Notes: generated by a model from the sequence alone, not told the origin. A stretch of 64,000 nucleotides of DNA from JALYXI01 sp963716685 (GCA_963716685.1 CAVQTR010000003.1:558001-622000), one strand, 5' to 3'. Positions 52,651 to 60,812 are shown, counted from the first letter of the stretch. Numbers and translations are program-made.

Positions 52651-54141
52651 TCAGAGGGTTCTCAGAAACGCGATGAGCGCCTGACGATCGGCGGGAGCGA
52701 GATTCAATCCGAATTCATGACCTGGGACGGCGCGCCGTTTGATGCCGACACCGATGAAGCCGGTGGGGACGTAGTCGTCGCGCAGCCGGTTGGGATCGAA
52801 CCAATCTTCCAGCGAGGAAACGGCGCCGTCATGGCCGTACAGGCCGCGATACCAGACGCCCTTGAGAGAGGGAATTTTATAAAGGCCGGTCCCCTTCCGG
52901 GTTTTCAACGCGAGGCTGGGATCCGTGCCGACGGAAAGGAGAAGGATGTCGTTTCGCAAAGCATGATCGGAAGGAGGCGTGAAGCCCTGGGCGAGAGTCA
53001 GCCGGTTGCTGGTGTAGAGGGGCGGTGTGTGGCAGGCGGGGCAGCCGCCGCGGTTAAACACGTTCCGGCCCTGCGCGGAGAGTTCGTTGCGCGGGTTGGG
53101 ATTGACGGGCGGCTGCAGGGAATAGAGGTACTGCGAGAGGGCGTAAAGAGTTTCATCAGGCCAGCGGACGCGAACCCTGCGCTGGGCCGCGGTCAGCAGG
53201 CTTCGGCCCCCGAAATCCATCGCGTCCGCATACTCGACCAGCGCGGCGTAACGCATCAGGTCAGCCGGGCCGCGATGCTGGTGGGTGGCGGTGTGATCGA
53301 TGTAGCGGCGATCGCGGATGCCGATCAGATCGGGGATTTTGGTGATGTAGTACGGGCTGCCGTTGGGGCGGTCGGTCACGCCTGCTATCTGCGCATCGAA
53401 CACGCGAGCGATGTCTTCTTCAGGCATGTGTTTGAGGGACTCGTGAATGTCGTCGCGCAGCCAGGGAACGCCAAATTGCCGAAAGAGCGCCATTTGCGGC
53501 GTGTCGCCGATGTAGGAGAACTTCAGGAGCTGAGCATCCATGCGGGCGAGCACCGGGTCCAGAACACGACGGGCGAGGCCGGCTCCGGCGATTGCGGTTC
53601 CATCCCCGAGGTATCGCGTGTGACAGGAGGAACAAGCCGTGATTCCCAGAGCAATCCCCTGGGGTGTGACTACCCAGCGATACATGGCCACGGTGCCATC
53701 CGGCAGCGCGATCTCGTTAGTTGGGTTGAAGTACTTCGGCGAACGCGCCATGGCGATCGATTCTGCGTCGTAGAGACGGAAAAAGGGAACGTCCAATTCA
53801 TTCCATGCGCGCCTGCCCGCGGAAACCCAGTCGCGTGGTTCGGCGGTGCGATTGAGTTCGACGAGGGGGAGAGGTTTGCGCTTCCTGAGGGAGTCCCAGT
53901 ATCCCGCAGGTTCGCGGCCGGGAAGATAGACGGGATAGGTGCGGTAATTGTCGATGGGGGCGCTGTAATATTCGGCTTCGGTAAAATGACCGGGGCGCTG
54001 GCCAGTGGCGGCGAGGGGAGTGGCCCATTCCTGCATAGCCTGCGTATCCCAGGTGCGCGGGACGCCTGATTGCCCGGCATGGATAGCGACGATGGGAGTG
54101 ATGGCGAGTAACAGCCACAGAGCTTTGACCGTTGTGCCCAT
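52651..54141 (-). CDS. Secreted di-haem cytochrome c protein
   Basis: A 496-residue periplasmic protein (signal peptide ending VAIHAGQS) with two c-type haem sites: Cys170-x-x-Cys173-His174 (ACSSCHTRY) and Cys367-x-x-Cys370-His371 (GGCPACHTPP). The C-terminal half, with IPSLKGVWYRGLYGHDGAVS and SLEDWFDPNRL, resembles the MauG/di-haem peroxidase fold, and the final PADRQALIAFLRTL is the usual cytochrome c end. It probably passes electrons in an oxidase or peroxidase reaction; no partner gene is adjacent. Confidence 0.85.
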   Translation of the reverse strand: MGTTVKALWLLLAITPIVAIHAGQSGVPRTWDTQAMQEWATPLAATGQRPGHFTEAEYYSAPIDNYRTYPVYLPGREPAGYWDSLRKRKPLPLVELNRTAEPRDWVSAGRRAWNELDVPFFRLYDAESIAMARSPKYFNPTNEIALPDGTVAMYRWVVTPQGIALGITACSSCHTRYLGDGTAIAGAGLARRVLDPVLARMDAQLLKFSYIGDTPQMALFRQFGVPWLRDDIHESLKHMPEEDIARVFDAQIAGVTDRPNGSPYYITKIPDLIGIRDRRYIDHTATHQHRGPADLMRYAALVEYADAMDFGGRSLLTAAQRRVRVRWPDETLYALSQYLYSLQPPVNPNPRNELSAQGRNVFNRGGCPACHTPPLYTSNRLTLAQGFTPPSDHALRNDILLLSVGTDPSLALKTRKGTGLYKIPSLKGVWYRGLYGHDGAVSSLEDWFDPNRLRDDYVPTGFIGVGIKRRAVPGHEFGLNLAPADRQALIAFLRTL

Positions 54142-54195
54142 TCGTTTTTGCCTCCTGCCTGGCGGGCGGTGTTTACCGGACTTACATGTTACTCC

Positions 54196-54633
54196 TTACG
54201 CCGCAGGCTGGGGAACGGGTGGCGCCGGGTTCGCGGCGCAGTTGATTTCCCAGGGGACGCCGAACTGGTCGGTGAGGATGCCGTAGCGGGCGGCCCAGAA
54301 GGTTTGGCGGAGCGGCATGGTGACTGCGCCTTTCTCGGCCAGTGCCTCGAAGATGCGTTCGGCTTCGCGCGGCTCGTCGATGCCGAGCACGAGCTGGAAG
54401 CTGGCGGGGCGCTGGTAGTCGGCGGACGGTACGTCGACTCCGGCTAAGGAATATGCGCCGAGGGTCAGAGAGGCGTGGCAGATTTTGTCGTGCCATTCGG
54501 GCGGTACGTTGGGGGCCATGGGCGAGTTGCCCCAGGTGAGCATGGTCAGGATTTTGCCGCCGAGGGATTGTGCGTAGAAGCGGAAGGCCGTTTCGCAGTT
54601 CCCGTTGAAGGTGATGTGGGGTTCGAGTGTCAT
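54196..54633 (-). CDS. VOC-family protein (PhnB-like)
   Basis: A 145-residue single-domain glyoxalase/bleomycin-resistance-fold protein: HITFNGNCETAFRFYAQSLG, GKILTMLTWG, and FWAARYGILTDQFGVPWEIN are the PhnB / 3-demethylubiquinone-9 3-methyltransferase-like pattern. Function unknown; fold members bind a metal and small ligand. Confidence 0.85.
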   Translation of the reverse strand: MTLEPHITFNGNCETAFRFYAQSLGGKILTMLTWGNSPMAPNVPPEWHDKICHASLTLGAYSLAGVDVPSADYQRPASFQLVLGIDEPREAERIFEALAEKGAVTMPLRQTFWAARYGILTDQFGVPWEINCAANPAPPVPQPAA

Positions 54634-54687
54634 CTGCGCGCCTGCCGGAGGTTAGCATGGGCGGCGCGCATATTGAGAGGTAAGCTT

Positions 54688-55764
54688 CTACAGCTTTGAT
54701 TTCGGCGGCTGTTCTCGCGCATGCGCATCGGAACGAAGCGCCCGACTGACCTTGTCGATCTGCTCCTCGCATTTGACGTGGCTGTTTTGCCAACCACGAA
54801 AATCGGCGGCCAGCCGTGTGCGTATTTGGGGCGCTTTGCCGCTTTTCCACCCACTCAACAAGTAGCCGTCCAAGTCGAGCGGGATCAGCGCGAGGATTTT
54901 GTCTTTTCGCTCCTCCATTAGCTTCTGTTCTTTGGCGAACGCCTTGCTGATTTCATCGTCCACCCACCAACTGGTCAGCGAATGCTCCGAGCAACAAAGC
55001 AGCACTTTGTCCCACAAGCGGATGCCACGGTCTATGTGCTCGTAAATGTCGTCACCCGGCAGGAGTTGTTTCTCATCCAGCCAGCATCGAACTCCGCGAC
55101 CCTGAAGAGCATCATACAGCCGCCGCGCAAAGACTTTGTCTTTGTGGCTATAGCTGATGAAGCAGGAGTAGAATTCTATTGCCTGATTGAGCAGTGAGGG
55201 CAAGTATTCGACCAGTTTGTCCGGAAGACCGCAGCCCCGCAGAAACGATAGAGGAAGCGGTCCGGATTGGGCCATAGTCCGGTGGTCAAGAATACTTGGA
55301 CCATGATGCGTGCACGTATCCAGTCCTTTGGCTTCTGTGAGATTTGAGTTACCAAAAACTGTTTCCAGGAGATGCGTCTGGCTAAGGTCCGCCCCGTTGA
55401 GGTTCGCCCCGCTGAGGTTTGCCCTGTAGAGGTTCGCCCCGCTGAGGTTCGCCCCGCTGAGGTGCGCCCTGCTGAGGTTCGCTTGGCCGAGGTTCGCTCC
55501 GCTGAGGTTCGCCCCGCTGAGGTTCGCCCTGCTGAGGTTCGCCCCGCTGAGGTTCGCCACGATGAGGTTCGCGAAGTTGAGGTTCGCCCCGCTGAGGTGC
55601 GCTCCGCCGAGGTTCGCCCTGAAGAGGTTCGCCTCGCTGAGGTCCGCCCCGCTGAGGTCCGCCCCGCTGAGGTCGGGAACAACATCGGGATTTTCATTCC
55701 GCCAGTGGCTCCATCCTGATGTCCGGTGATCGATTAGCCGCTGAAGCTGTTGTTTATCAGCCAT
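54688..55764 (-). CDS. Pentapeptide-repeat protein with C-terminal TIR domain
   Basis: A 358-residue cytoplasmic protein. Residues 31-145 form about 22 tandem pentapeptide repeats (pattern A-N-L-S-G), which fold as a quadrilateral beta-helix. A linker (146-194) contains HHGPSIL and FLRGCGLPDKLVEYLPSLL. Residues 197-345 are a TIR domain: FYSCFISYSHKDKVFARRLY, RGVRCWLDEKQLLPGDD and WWVDDEISKAF, where Glu271 aligns by pattern with the catalytic Glu of NAD-cleaving TIRs. I recall the same repeat-linker-TIR order in other bacteria, so the fusion is probably genuine. Inferred role: NAD-consuming or signalling effector, possibly in defence. No sensor partner is adjacent. Confidence 0.85.
   Translation of the reverse strand: MADKQQLQRLIDHRTSGWSHWRNENPDVVPDLSGADLSGADLSEANLFRANLGGAHLSGANLNFANLIVANLSGANLSRANLSGANLSGANLGQANLSRAHLSGANLSGANLYRANLSGANLNGADLSQTHLLETVFGNSNLTEAKGLDTCTHHGPSILDHRTMAQSGPLPLSFLRGCGLPDKLVEYLPSLLNQAIEFYSCFISYSHKDKVFARRLYDALQGRGVRCWLDEKQLLPGDDIYEHIDRGIRLWDKVLLCCSEHSLTSWWVDDEISKAFAKEQKLMEERKDKILALIPLDLDGYLLSGWKSGKAPQIRTRLAADFRGWQNSHVKCEEQIDKVSRALRSDAHAREQPPKSKL
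55328..55675. repeat. 15-bp tandem DNA repeat encoding the pentapeptide array
   Basis: The plus strand shows a near-perfect 15-bp period (unit GAGGTTCGCCCCGCT with few variants) for more than 300 bp, the DNA face of the pentapeptide repeats. All six frames stay largely open here, giving false ORFs. Such arrays can expand or contract by slippage. Confidence 0.85.
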
Positions 55765-55970
55765 TCAGCGAGGATACAGCATCAAACTACTCGCCCATTG
55801 TGTCGGATGCGTTCAAAGGGTTGTGTATCCGTTCAGGGTCGCCGCTTTGAGGTTCTCGACAGGATGAGCCCTTTTGAACGGCTACAGAATCATCGACGGT
55901 CTATTTCTGCACGGATGGTTCAACTTCCTGAGGCAAAACTCAGAGAACGACGGCTCTGGACGTACATGCC

Positions 55971-56000
55971 TTGACAGGCATATGCGCGGCGGAGTATATT
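55971..56000 (+). promoter_or_regulatory. Consensus sigma-70-type promoter of the arsR-like operon
   Basis: TTGACA (55971-55976) and TATATT (55995-56000) are separated by 18 bp. Transcription would begin about 7 nt downstream, at 56007, which is itself an in-frame GTG of the ArsR gene. The mRNA would therefore be leaderless. The 55765-55970 stretch upstream shows nothing else. Confidence 0.6.
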
Positions 56001-56006
56001 GACTCG

Positions 56007-56387
56007 GTGGAATCCGTGTTCGAGATCCTGGCGGAGCCGAACCGCCGCGCGATTTTGAGTCTGCTGCTGGAATCGCAGCAATCGGTGGGGGAGATCGAGA
56101 CGCAGCTTGGTATGGCGCAGCCGACGGTGTCGAAGCATCTGCGCGTGCTGCGGGATGCCGGGTTCGTGGAATCCACAGTGGATGCGCAGAGGCGGCTGTA
56201 CCGGCTGCGGCCGGAACCGCTGCAGGAGGTGGATGCCTGGCTTGCGCCGTTCCGCCGGTTCTGGTCCGCGCACATCGATGCTCTGGAACGCCATCTGGAC
56301 AGGATGGAGCGAGCGACGGCAGCGAAGGCGAAAATCAAAAAGGGCGGGCGCGGGGCCAAATCGCGCAAGAGGGAGAAACGCAAATGA
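56007..56387 (+). CDS. ArsR-family transcriptional regulator
   Basis: A 126-residue winged helix-turn-helix repressor. VFEILAEPNRRAILSLLLES opens the domain, the recognition region is QSVGEIETQLGMAQPTVSKH with LRVLRDAGFV, and the tail is basic (KIKKGGRGAKSRKREKRK). No metal-binding Cys pair (E-L-C-x-C) is present, so it belongs to the metal-free group often linked to SRPBCC genes. I prefer GTG 56007 to TTG 55971 because the latter is the -35 box. Its stop overlaps the next ATG (ATGA). Confidence 0.82.
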   Translation: MESVFEILAEPNRRAILSLLLESQQSVGEIETQLGMAQPTVSKHLRVLRDAGFVESTVDAQRRLYRLRPEPLQEVDAWLAPFRRFWSAHIDALERHLDRMERATAAKAKIKKGGRGAKSRKREKRK

Positions 56388-56776
56388 AGATCAAACTGAC
56401 CAGCGTGTATGTCGACGATCAGGATAAGGCGCTTCGGTTTTATACGGAAGTGCTGGGTTTTGTCAGTAAGGCCGACTTCAGTCAGGGGCCGTATCGATGG
56501 CTGACGGTTACGTCGCCGGATGAGCCGGACGGGGCGGAGCTGCAGCTGGCACTGAACAACAATCCGGCGGGGGCGGCTTACCAGCAGGCGCTGTTTCAGC
56601 AGGGCCAGCCGGCCGCGATGTTTTTTACGGACGATGTGGCGGGCGACTACGAGCGGATCCGGGGCCGCGGCGTTGCGTTCACGATGCCACCGACGGATGT
56701 GCACTTCGCGACGATCGCGATGCTGGATGACACCTGCGGAAACCGGATTCAACTCACGCAGCTGGCGCGGGCGTGA
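56384..56776 (+). CDS. VOC-family (glyoxalase-fold) protein
   Basis: A 130-residue protein: KLTSVYVDDQDKALRFYTEV at the N terminus, LGFVSKADFS and, at the end, IAMLDDTCGNRIQLTQLARA (metal-binding Asp/Glu region). It overlaps the ArsR stop and the next start by ATGA/GTGA arrangements, so translation is coupled. Ligand unknown. Confidence 0.85.
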   Translation: MKIKLTSVYVDDQDKALRFYTEVLGFVSKADFSQGPYRWLTVTSPDEPDGAELQLALNNNPAGAAYQQALFQQGQPAAMFFTDDVAGDYERIRGRGVAFTMPPTDVHFATIAMLDDTCGNRIQLTQLARA

Positions 56777-57312
56777 GCGATCGCGAGGAGTACAAACCGG
56801 GTGCGGCCCGCGGGGCGGAGATCCGCAGGGACGGGGAGAAATGGACGCTGGTTCTGGTGAGGGACCTTCGCCATGCGCCGGAAAAAGTCTGGCAGGCGCT
56901 GACGGACCGGGCGGAACTGCGCGAGTGGGCGCCTTTTGAAGCCGATGGCAATTTAGGGGCGGCGGGCGCGGCGGTGACGCTGACGTGGGTGGGAACGGGG
57001 AGATCGAATGTGGCCGAGGTGGTGCGAGCCGAGCGGCCCGAGGTACTGGAGTACAGCGATCTGCGGTGGGAACTGGAAGCGCTGGGCGGCGGCACGCGCC
57101 TGCGACTGTGGCATAAGATCGACCGCCGGTTTATTTCGTGGGGCGCGGCGGGCTGGCACATTTGTTTCGATGTTTTGGAACGGCTGCTCGCGGGAGCGCC
57201 GATTGGTCGCATCGCGGGTCCGGAGGCGGCGCAGCGCGGCGACTGGCAGCGGCTGAGCGGGGAGTATGCCGCGCAGTTTCGGGAGATGAACAGTGGGAGC
57301 GAGGAGGAGTGA
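56773..57312 (+). CDS. SRPBCC (AHSA1-like) domain protein
   Basis: A 179-residue START-like domain protein. WTLVLVRDLRHAPEKVWQAL and TDRAELREWAPFE at the N terminus are the Aha1-type hallmark; YSDLRWELEALGGGTRLRL forms later strands. It probably binds a hydrophobic ligand. GTG 56773 overlaps the VOC stop. The combination ArsR + SRPBCC is a common regulatory pair. Confidence 0.83.
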   Translation: MSDREEYKPGAARGAEIRRDGEKWTLVLVRDLRHAPEKVWQALTDRAELREWAPFEADGNLGAAGAAVTLTWVGTGRSNVAEVVRAERPEVLEYSDLRWELEALGGGTRLRLWHKIDRRFISWGAAGWHICFDVLERLLAGAPIGRIAGPEAAQRGDWQRLSGEYAAQFREMNSGSEEE

Positions 57313-57313
57313 G

Positions 57314-57718
57314 ATGCCGCGCGCAAAAGGGACGGTGATCGCGTTTTGGATTTTCACCGGGCTGTTCTGCCTGGAGATGAGCTTTACCGCGTATTACGAA
57401 TTGATGATTCTGCCGCAGGCGGCGCAGGCGTTTGCGCGGCTGGGTTTCCCGGCCGACTTCTTCCGCGTGGAGCTTTCGTGGGCGAAGGTGGCGGGCGTAA
57501 TTGTACTGCTGGTGCCAATGATTCCGGCACGGGCGAAGGAGTGGGCTTACGCGGGCTTCGCGATGAATCTGGTGTCGGCGCTGATTGCGCACTTCTCGAT
57601 TCACGACCGTCCGCTGGCGTTTGTGGCTTCGAGTGTTACGAGCGTGTTGTGGGGGTTGTCTTATTATTACTGGCGGCGGTTGCCGAGTGCGGAGCCGCTC
57701 AATGAGATGAGCAGATAG
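57314..57718 (+). CDS. DoxX-like membrane protein
   Basis: A 134-residue protein with four membrane helices (GTVIAFWIFTGLFCLEMSF, SWAKVAGVIVLLVPM and two more) in the DoxX-like pattern, with LGFPADFFRVELSWAKV in the middle. ATG 57314 has a GAGGAGG site 6 nt upstream and follows the SRPBCC stop by 1 bp. It completes the arsR-VOC-SRPBCC-DoxX operon. Confidence 0.8.
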   Translation: MPRAKGTVIAFWIFTGLFCLEMSFTAYYELMILPQAAQAFARLGFPADFFRVELSWAKVAGVIVLLVPMIPARAKEWAYAGFAMNLVSALIAHFSIHDRPLAFVASSVTSVLWGLSYYYWRRLPSAEPLNEMSR

Positions 57719-57721
57719 CGC

Positions 57722-57880
57722 GACGATTTCCCTTACGCAGCCGGTACCGCAGTATTTTCCCAGCGTGAACGGTATCAAAGTGTCCGACGGATTTGCGTAT
57801 GCGTCGAGCACGCAGCAGCAGAAGCTGGTGCGCATACGCGTGAACGGTGATTACCGGGCCACTAGGCGCCCGAGACCCCG
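57722..57880 (+). pseudogene. Remnant of an SMP-30/gluconolactonase-like gene
   Basis: One frame reads TISLTQPVPQYFPSVNGIKV followed by SDGFAYASSTQQQKLVRIRV, a stretch typical of a beta-propeller blade in secreted SMP-30/NHL proteins. It has no start and ends near the 3' end of the convergent Tat-exported gene. It looks like a fragment left by a rearrangement. Confidence 0.35.
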
Positions 57881-58770
57881 GCGATGAAAGCGGCGACTAA
57901 GCGCTGGATCTCGTCCGGTGGCAGATTGTAGCGGGCGCTGCCGTCCGGCAGGCCCATATTGCCGCTAATCACGAAGCAGCGCAGGCCCGCCTTGGAGAGA
58001 CTCTTTGCCTGTGCGATGCTGAGACCGCCGACCACCTGCACCACGGCGACCTTGCCGATTCGTTCGAAGACAGCGCGAGCCACATCGCCGAGGTAGTCGT
58101 CCTCGATGAGTTTCGGATTGGCGTGCCGCGCGTCGGACTGCAGGTGGATACCAACCCCGTCGACGCCGGCCTCGACCATCCGAAGCGCGACTTCGACTGC
58201 GTGCTTGGCGGGCGCTTGGTGCGGCACCATGATGTCGGGAAAGACAAGTCGTGGCATTTCGGGGCCCGCGCGCTTGAACTCATCGCGCACCGCACAGATC
58301 GACTTCGCCGTATCCACGCCGGCGAGAGCGAGGAAATTAAATATGTTGCCGCCGCCCACGTAGACGCTGCGCGCCTCGCCGCCGCCACCGTCCATCGTTT
58401 TCATGTCCGCCAGCAGCAGAGCGCCGGGAAATCGCTTGCGGAACGCGGGCACGACGTTCGCAACGCCCTGCGTCTTGAGAAGAGGCGTCCCCATTTCGAC
58501 AATGTCGACTCCACCCGCGAGCCCCGCAGTGGCGACCGTCAGACCAAGATCCAAGGTCCCGACATCGACTGAAATCTGAAACGCGAGGTGGTTCTTGAGC
58601 CGATCGAGAACGCGGGCGGAACTCGGGTGTGTCCCCAACGCCGATTGTTGGCTACGGGCGGAACCGGGCAGTATCGTCTCGATGGCGGCACCGGCCGCCA
58701 AGACGCCGGCGTGGAGGAATGATCGTCGTTTGAAGTACCCGTTGTGATCCGACATCTTGTTACGATCCAT
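57862..58770 (-). CDS. Tat-exported hexulose-phosphate-synthase-like protein
   Basis: A 302-residue protein. The N terminus has a twin-arginine signal (KRRSFLHAGVLAAGAA; Arg15-Arg16). The rest is a TIM barrel of the orotidine-5'-phosphate-decarboxylase superfamily, closest by motif to 3-hexulose-6-phosphate synthase: VDVGTLDLGLTVATAG, DIVEMGTPLLK, and the catalytic Asp122-x-Lys124-x-x-Asp127 (ADMKTMDGG). VQVVGGLSI and CFVISGNMGL are phosphate-binding loops. In the family the substrates are cytoplasmic sugar phosphates, so export is unexpected. Function here is not predictable; a phosphorylated substrate is possible. Confidence 0.8.
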   Translation of the reverse strand: MDRNKMSDHNGYFKRRSFLHAGVLAAGAAIETILPGSARSQQSALGTHPSSARVLDRLKNHLAFQISVDVGTLDLGLTVATAGLAGGVDIVEMGTPLLKTQGVANVVPAFRKRFPGALLLADMKTMDGGGGEARSVYVGGGNIFNFLALAGVDTAKSICAVRDEFKRAGPEMPRLVFPDIMVPHQAPAKHAVEVALRMVEAGVDGVGIHLQSDARHANPKLIEDDYLGDVARAVFERIGKVAVVQVVGGLSIAQAKSLSKAGLRCFVISGNMGLPDGSARYNLPPDEIQRLVAAFIAGVSGA

Positions 58771-58971
58771 GATCGCGGTTCCTCTGGATGGATGGACATT
58801 CCACTTCGTCCTTCCATTTGGTGCATTCTAACAGGACCCGCGGCGTTGATGTCCGAGCCGAATATTAGTCTGGTTTGCTCGCCGATTACGTTCCAGTTAT
58901 ATATTTGGGAACAGCCCCTCTCCTTGCGGCGCGGCCCAATCAACACAGAAACGCCCCGGCTTTCAAATCGT

Positions 58972-59070
58972 CTACAGTTCGCTCGATCCCGAACGCATAC
59001 AGAGCTGGGCTTGCTCAGGCGTTGCGTGGATTGTGATGTTGTCGTTTGCGTCGATAGTAAAGATCGTCAT
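58972..59070 (-). pseudogene. Truncated start of a DUF3489-like gene
   Basis: ATG 59070 has a clear AGGGAGA ribosome binding site 7 nt upstream and encodes only 32 residues. The beginning MTIFTIDANDNITIHATPEQ resembles the conserved N terminus of small DUF3489-type proteins, but the expected helix-turn-helix part is missing after the stop at 58972-58974. Probably a decayed copy. Nothing else is recognised in 58771-58971. Confidence 0.4.
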
Positions 59071-59222
59071 TGCGGTTCTCCCTGCGCGGCGTTTGCTGGC
59101 GCGATCACATTCCTCACTTCGGTTGGGAAAACAGGCAAGCGAATTATTGAAGAATTTCGAGGAAATCTGCGGCATCGCCATCAGAGGAGTGCAGAAGCAT
59201 CGAGCGTTGGGAACGGCAGGCG

Positions 59223-59360
59223 ATGGCGGCGCTTACCAGTGAGGAACAGACGCTGGCGCGAGCGCTTGCCGATGCGATCCGGCAAGTGAGCGATGCCGAA
59301 CTGGACCGCATCATCGAGAGTTTCGGAGGCGAAGTTACGGTCGCAGGGATGGCTGCGTGA
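59223..59360 (+). CDS. Small hypothetical protein (45 residues)
   Basis: ATG 59223 opens a 45-codon frame, reading MAALTSEEQTLARALADAIR with QVSDAELDRIIESFGGEV after it. Its helical, acidic composition and codon use look like real coding sequence. The ribosome binding site is weak (GGCAGGCG). It may be the C-terminal end of a lost larger gene, since the frame is protein-like for some codons upstream. No function proposed. Confidence 0.35.
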   Translation: MAALTSEEQTLARALADAIRQVSDAELDRIIESFGGEVTVAGMAA

Positions 59361-59482
59361 ACACCGTGCGCCGACTCAAACGGCTGGAAGCGATCGAATC
59401 TACTTCCCTCTAACTGTACCAGTCTGCACATTCGATAACCTCCGTTGAACAAAAATTTAGATTTCTGACCTATAAAGATGGC

Positions 59483-60790
59483 ATGGAGCGTCGAACGTTT
59501 CTAAAGTCTGCCGGCGGACTGGCCGCGACCGCCGCGCTCAACCCTAACACTCTTCGAGCAGCCTATTCGCAAATCAAGCACATCGTGGTGGTAATGATGG
59601 AGAATCGCAGCTTCGACCATTTTCTCGGTTGGCTACCGAATGCCCATGGTCAGCAAGCTGGTTTATCATACGAGGACGTCAACGGCGTCAGCCATCCGAC
59701 CCACGAGTTAGCGCCGGATTGGACAGGCTGCGGATTTAACGATCCGGACCACAGCTACGCCGGGGGGCGCATCGAGGTGGACAACGGCCACATGGACGGG
59801 TTCATGAAAACTCCCGGGGCTGACGCCTACGCTATCGGCTACTACAAGGAAGCCGATAATCCTTTTTTTTCTCAGTTCGCCCGTCACTTCACTGCTTGTG
59901 ATATGTACTTTCCCTCGATCCTGGCGCCGACTTTTCCTAATCGCATCTTCCAGCTCTGCGGCCAGACGGACCGCCTGGATGACAGTCTGTCGCTCTGTCC
60001 TTACCCAACAATTTTCGATCATTGCACGGAGGCGGGCGTAAGCTGCCGGTATTACTATGGCAACATCCCATTCTTGGCGCTCTTTCCCATTGACGCGCTC
60101 CTCTACAGTCGCTCGTTCTCGACTTTTCTTTCCGACTGCGCGCAAGGCACTCTGCCCGCCGTATCGTTCGTGGACCCTACTTTCACCCTCTTGCTGAACA
60201 CGGGAAACGACAACCACCCGGAGTCCGATATCCGCAATGGCGACGCGTTCGTCGCAGAGGTATACAGAGCCGTTGCGACCGGCCCTGAGTGGAGCAGCAC
60301 GGTTTTCGTGCTGAACTACGATGAATGGGGCGGATTCTTTGACCATGTACCCCCGCCTCGCGCTCAGGCGCCGAATGATACGGACCTCGACCTGGTGAAC
60401 GGGAAGGCTCTGCTCGGCTGCCGCTGCCCATGTATCGTGGCGTCTCCCTGGACTGTTGGTCTGCCGTCAAACCCGGCGGTAAATCACACCGTATTCGATC
60501 ATACGTCGGTTCTAAAGATGATCGAATCGGTTTTTAACGTGAAGCCTCTCGCGGCGCGGGAGACTTCGAGTGATGTCGGCAATCTGCTGTCGGTGCTGGA
60601 TCTCGACAACCCTCCGAAGTCCGCGCCCGTCTTACCTGAGCCAAAGCCAGTCACTCGGCAAACCATATGTTTGAGCAGCATCCCGCCCTCGACCAGCACG
60701 GCCATGCTGGCCCGCAGCGATGACGAATCGAAAGGTTTCCAGAGGCTGGAACAGGTAGCTCGGCTGCGCGGTTGGCCAATCTATCAGTGA
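59483..60790 (+). CDS. Tat-exported phosphoesterase (phospholipase C / AcpA family)
   Basis: A 435-residue periplasmic or secreted phosphoesterase. The N terminus is a twin-arginine signal (MERRTFLKSAGGLAATAAL). VVVMMENRSFDHFLGWLP provides the first metal and the nucleophile region, and VLNYDEWGGFFDHVPPPRA the C-terminal metal site; CDMYFPSILAPTFPNR lies between. It probably hydrolyses phospholipids or phosphate monoesters. A TATAAA box at 59471-59476 lies 6 nt before ATG 59483, so this mRNA may also be leaderless. Confidence 0.88.
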   Translation: MERRTFLKSAGGLAATAALNPNTLRAAYSQIKHIVVVMMENRSFDHFLGWLPNAHGQQAGLSYEDVNGVSHPTHELAPDWTGCGFNDPDHSYAGGRIEVDNGHMDGFMKTPGADAYAIGYYKEADNPFFSQFARHFTACDMYFPSILAPTFPNRIFQLCGQTDRLDDSLSLCPYPTIFDHCTEAGVSCRYYYGNIPFLALFPIDALLYSRSFSTFLSDCAQGTLPAVSFVDPTFTLLLNTGNDNHPESDIRNGDAFVAEVYRAVATGPEWSSTVFVLNYDEWGGFFDHVPPPRAQAPNDTDLDLVNGKALLGCRCPCIVASPWTVGLPSNPAVNHTVFDHTSVLKMIESVFNVKPLAARETSSDVGNLLSVLDLDNPPKSAPVLPEPKPVTRQTICLSSIPPSTSTAMLARSDDESKGFQRLEQVARLRGWPIYQ

Positions 60791-60812
60791 GTCGTAACGC
60801 AGCTCAAACCGA

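Noticed and set aside
55372..55719. Plus-strand frame of repeated AEVRP units, and a minus-strand frame of repeated RTSAG units
   Set aside because: Both are other-frame readings of the 15-bp repeat; only the pentapeptide frame leads into a recognisable TIR domain.
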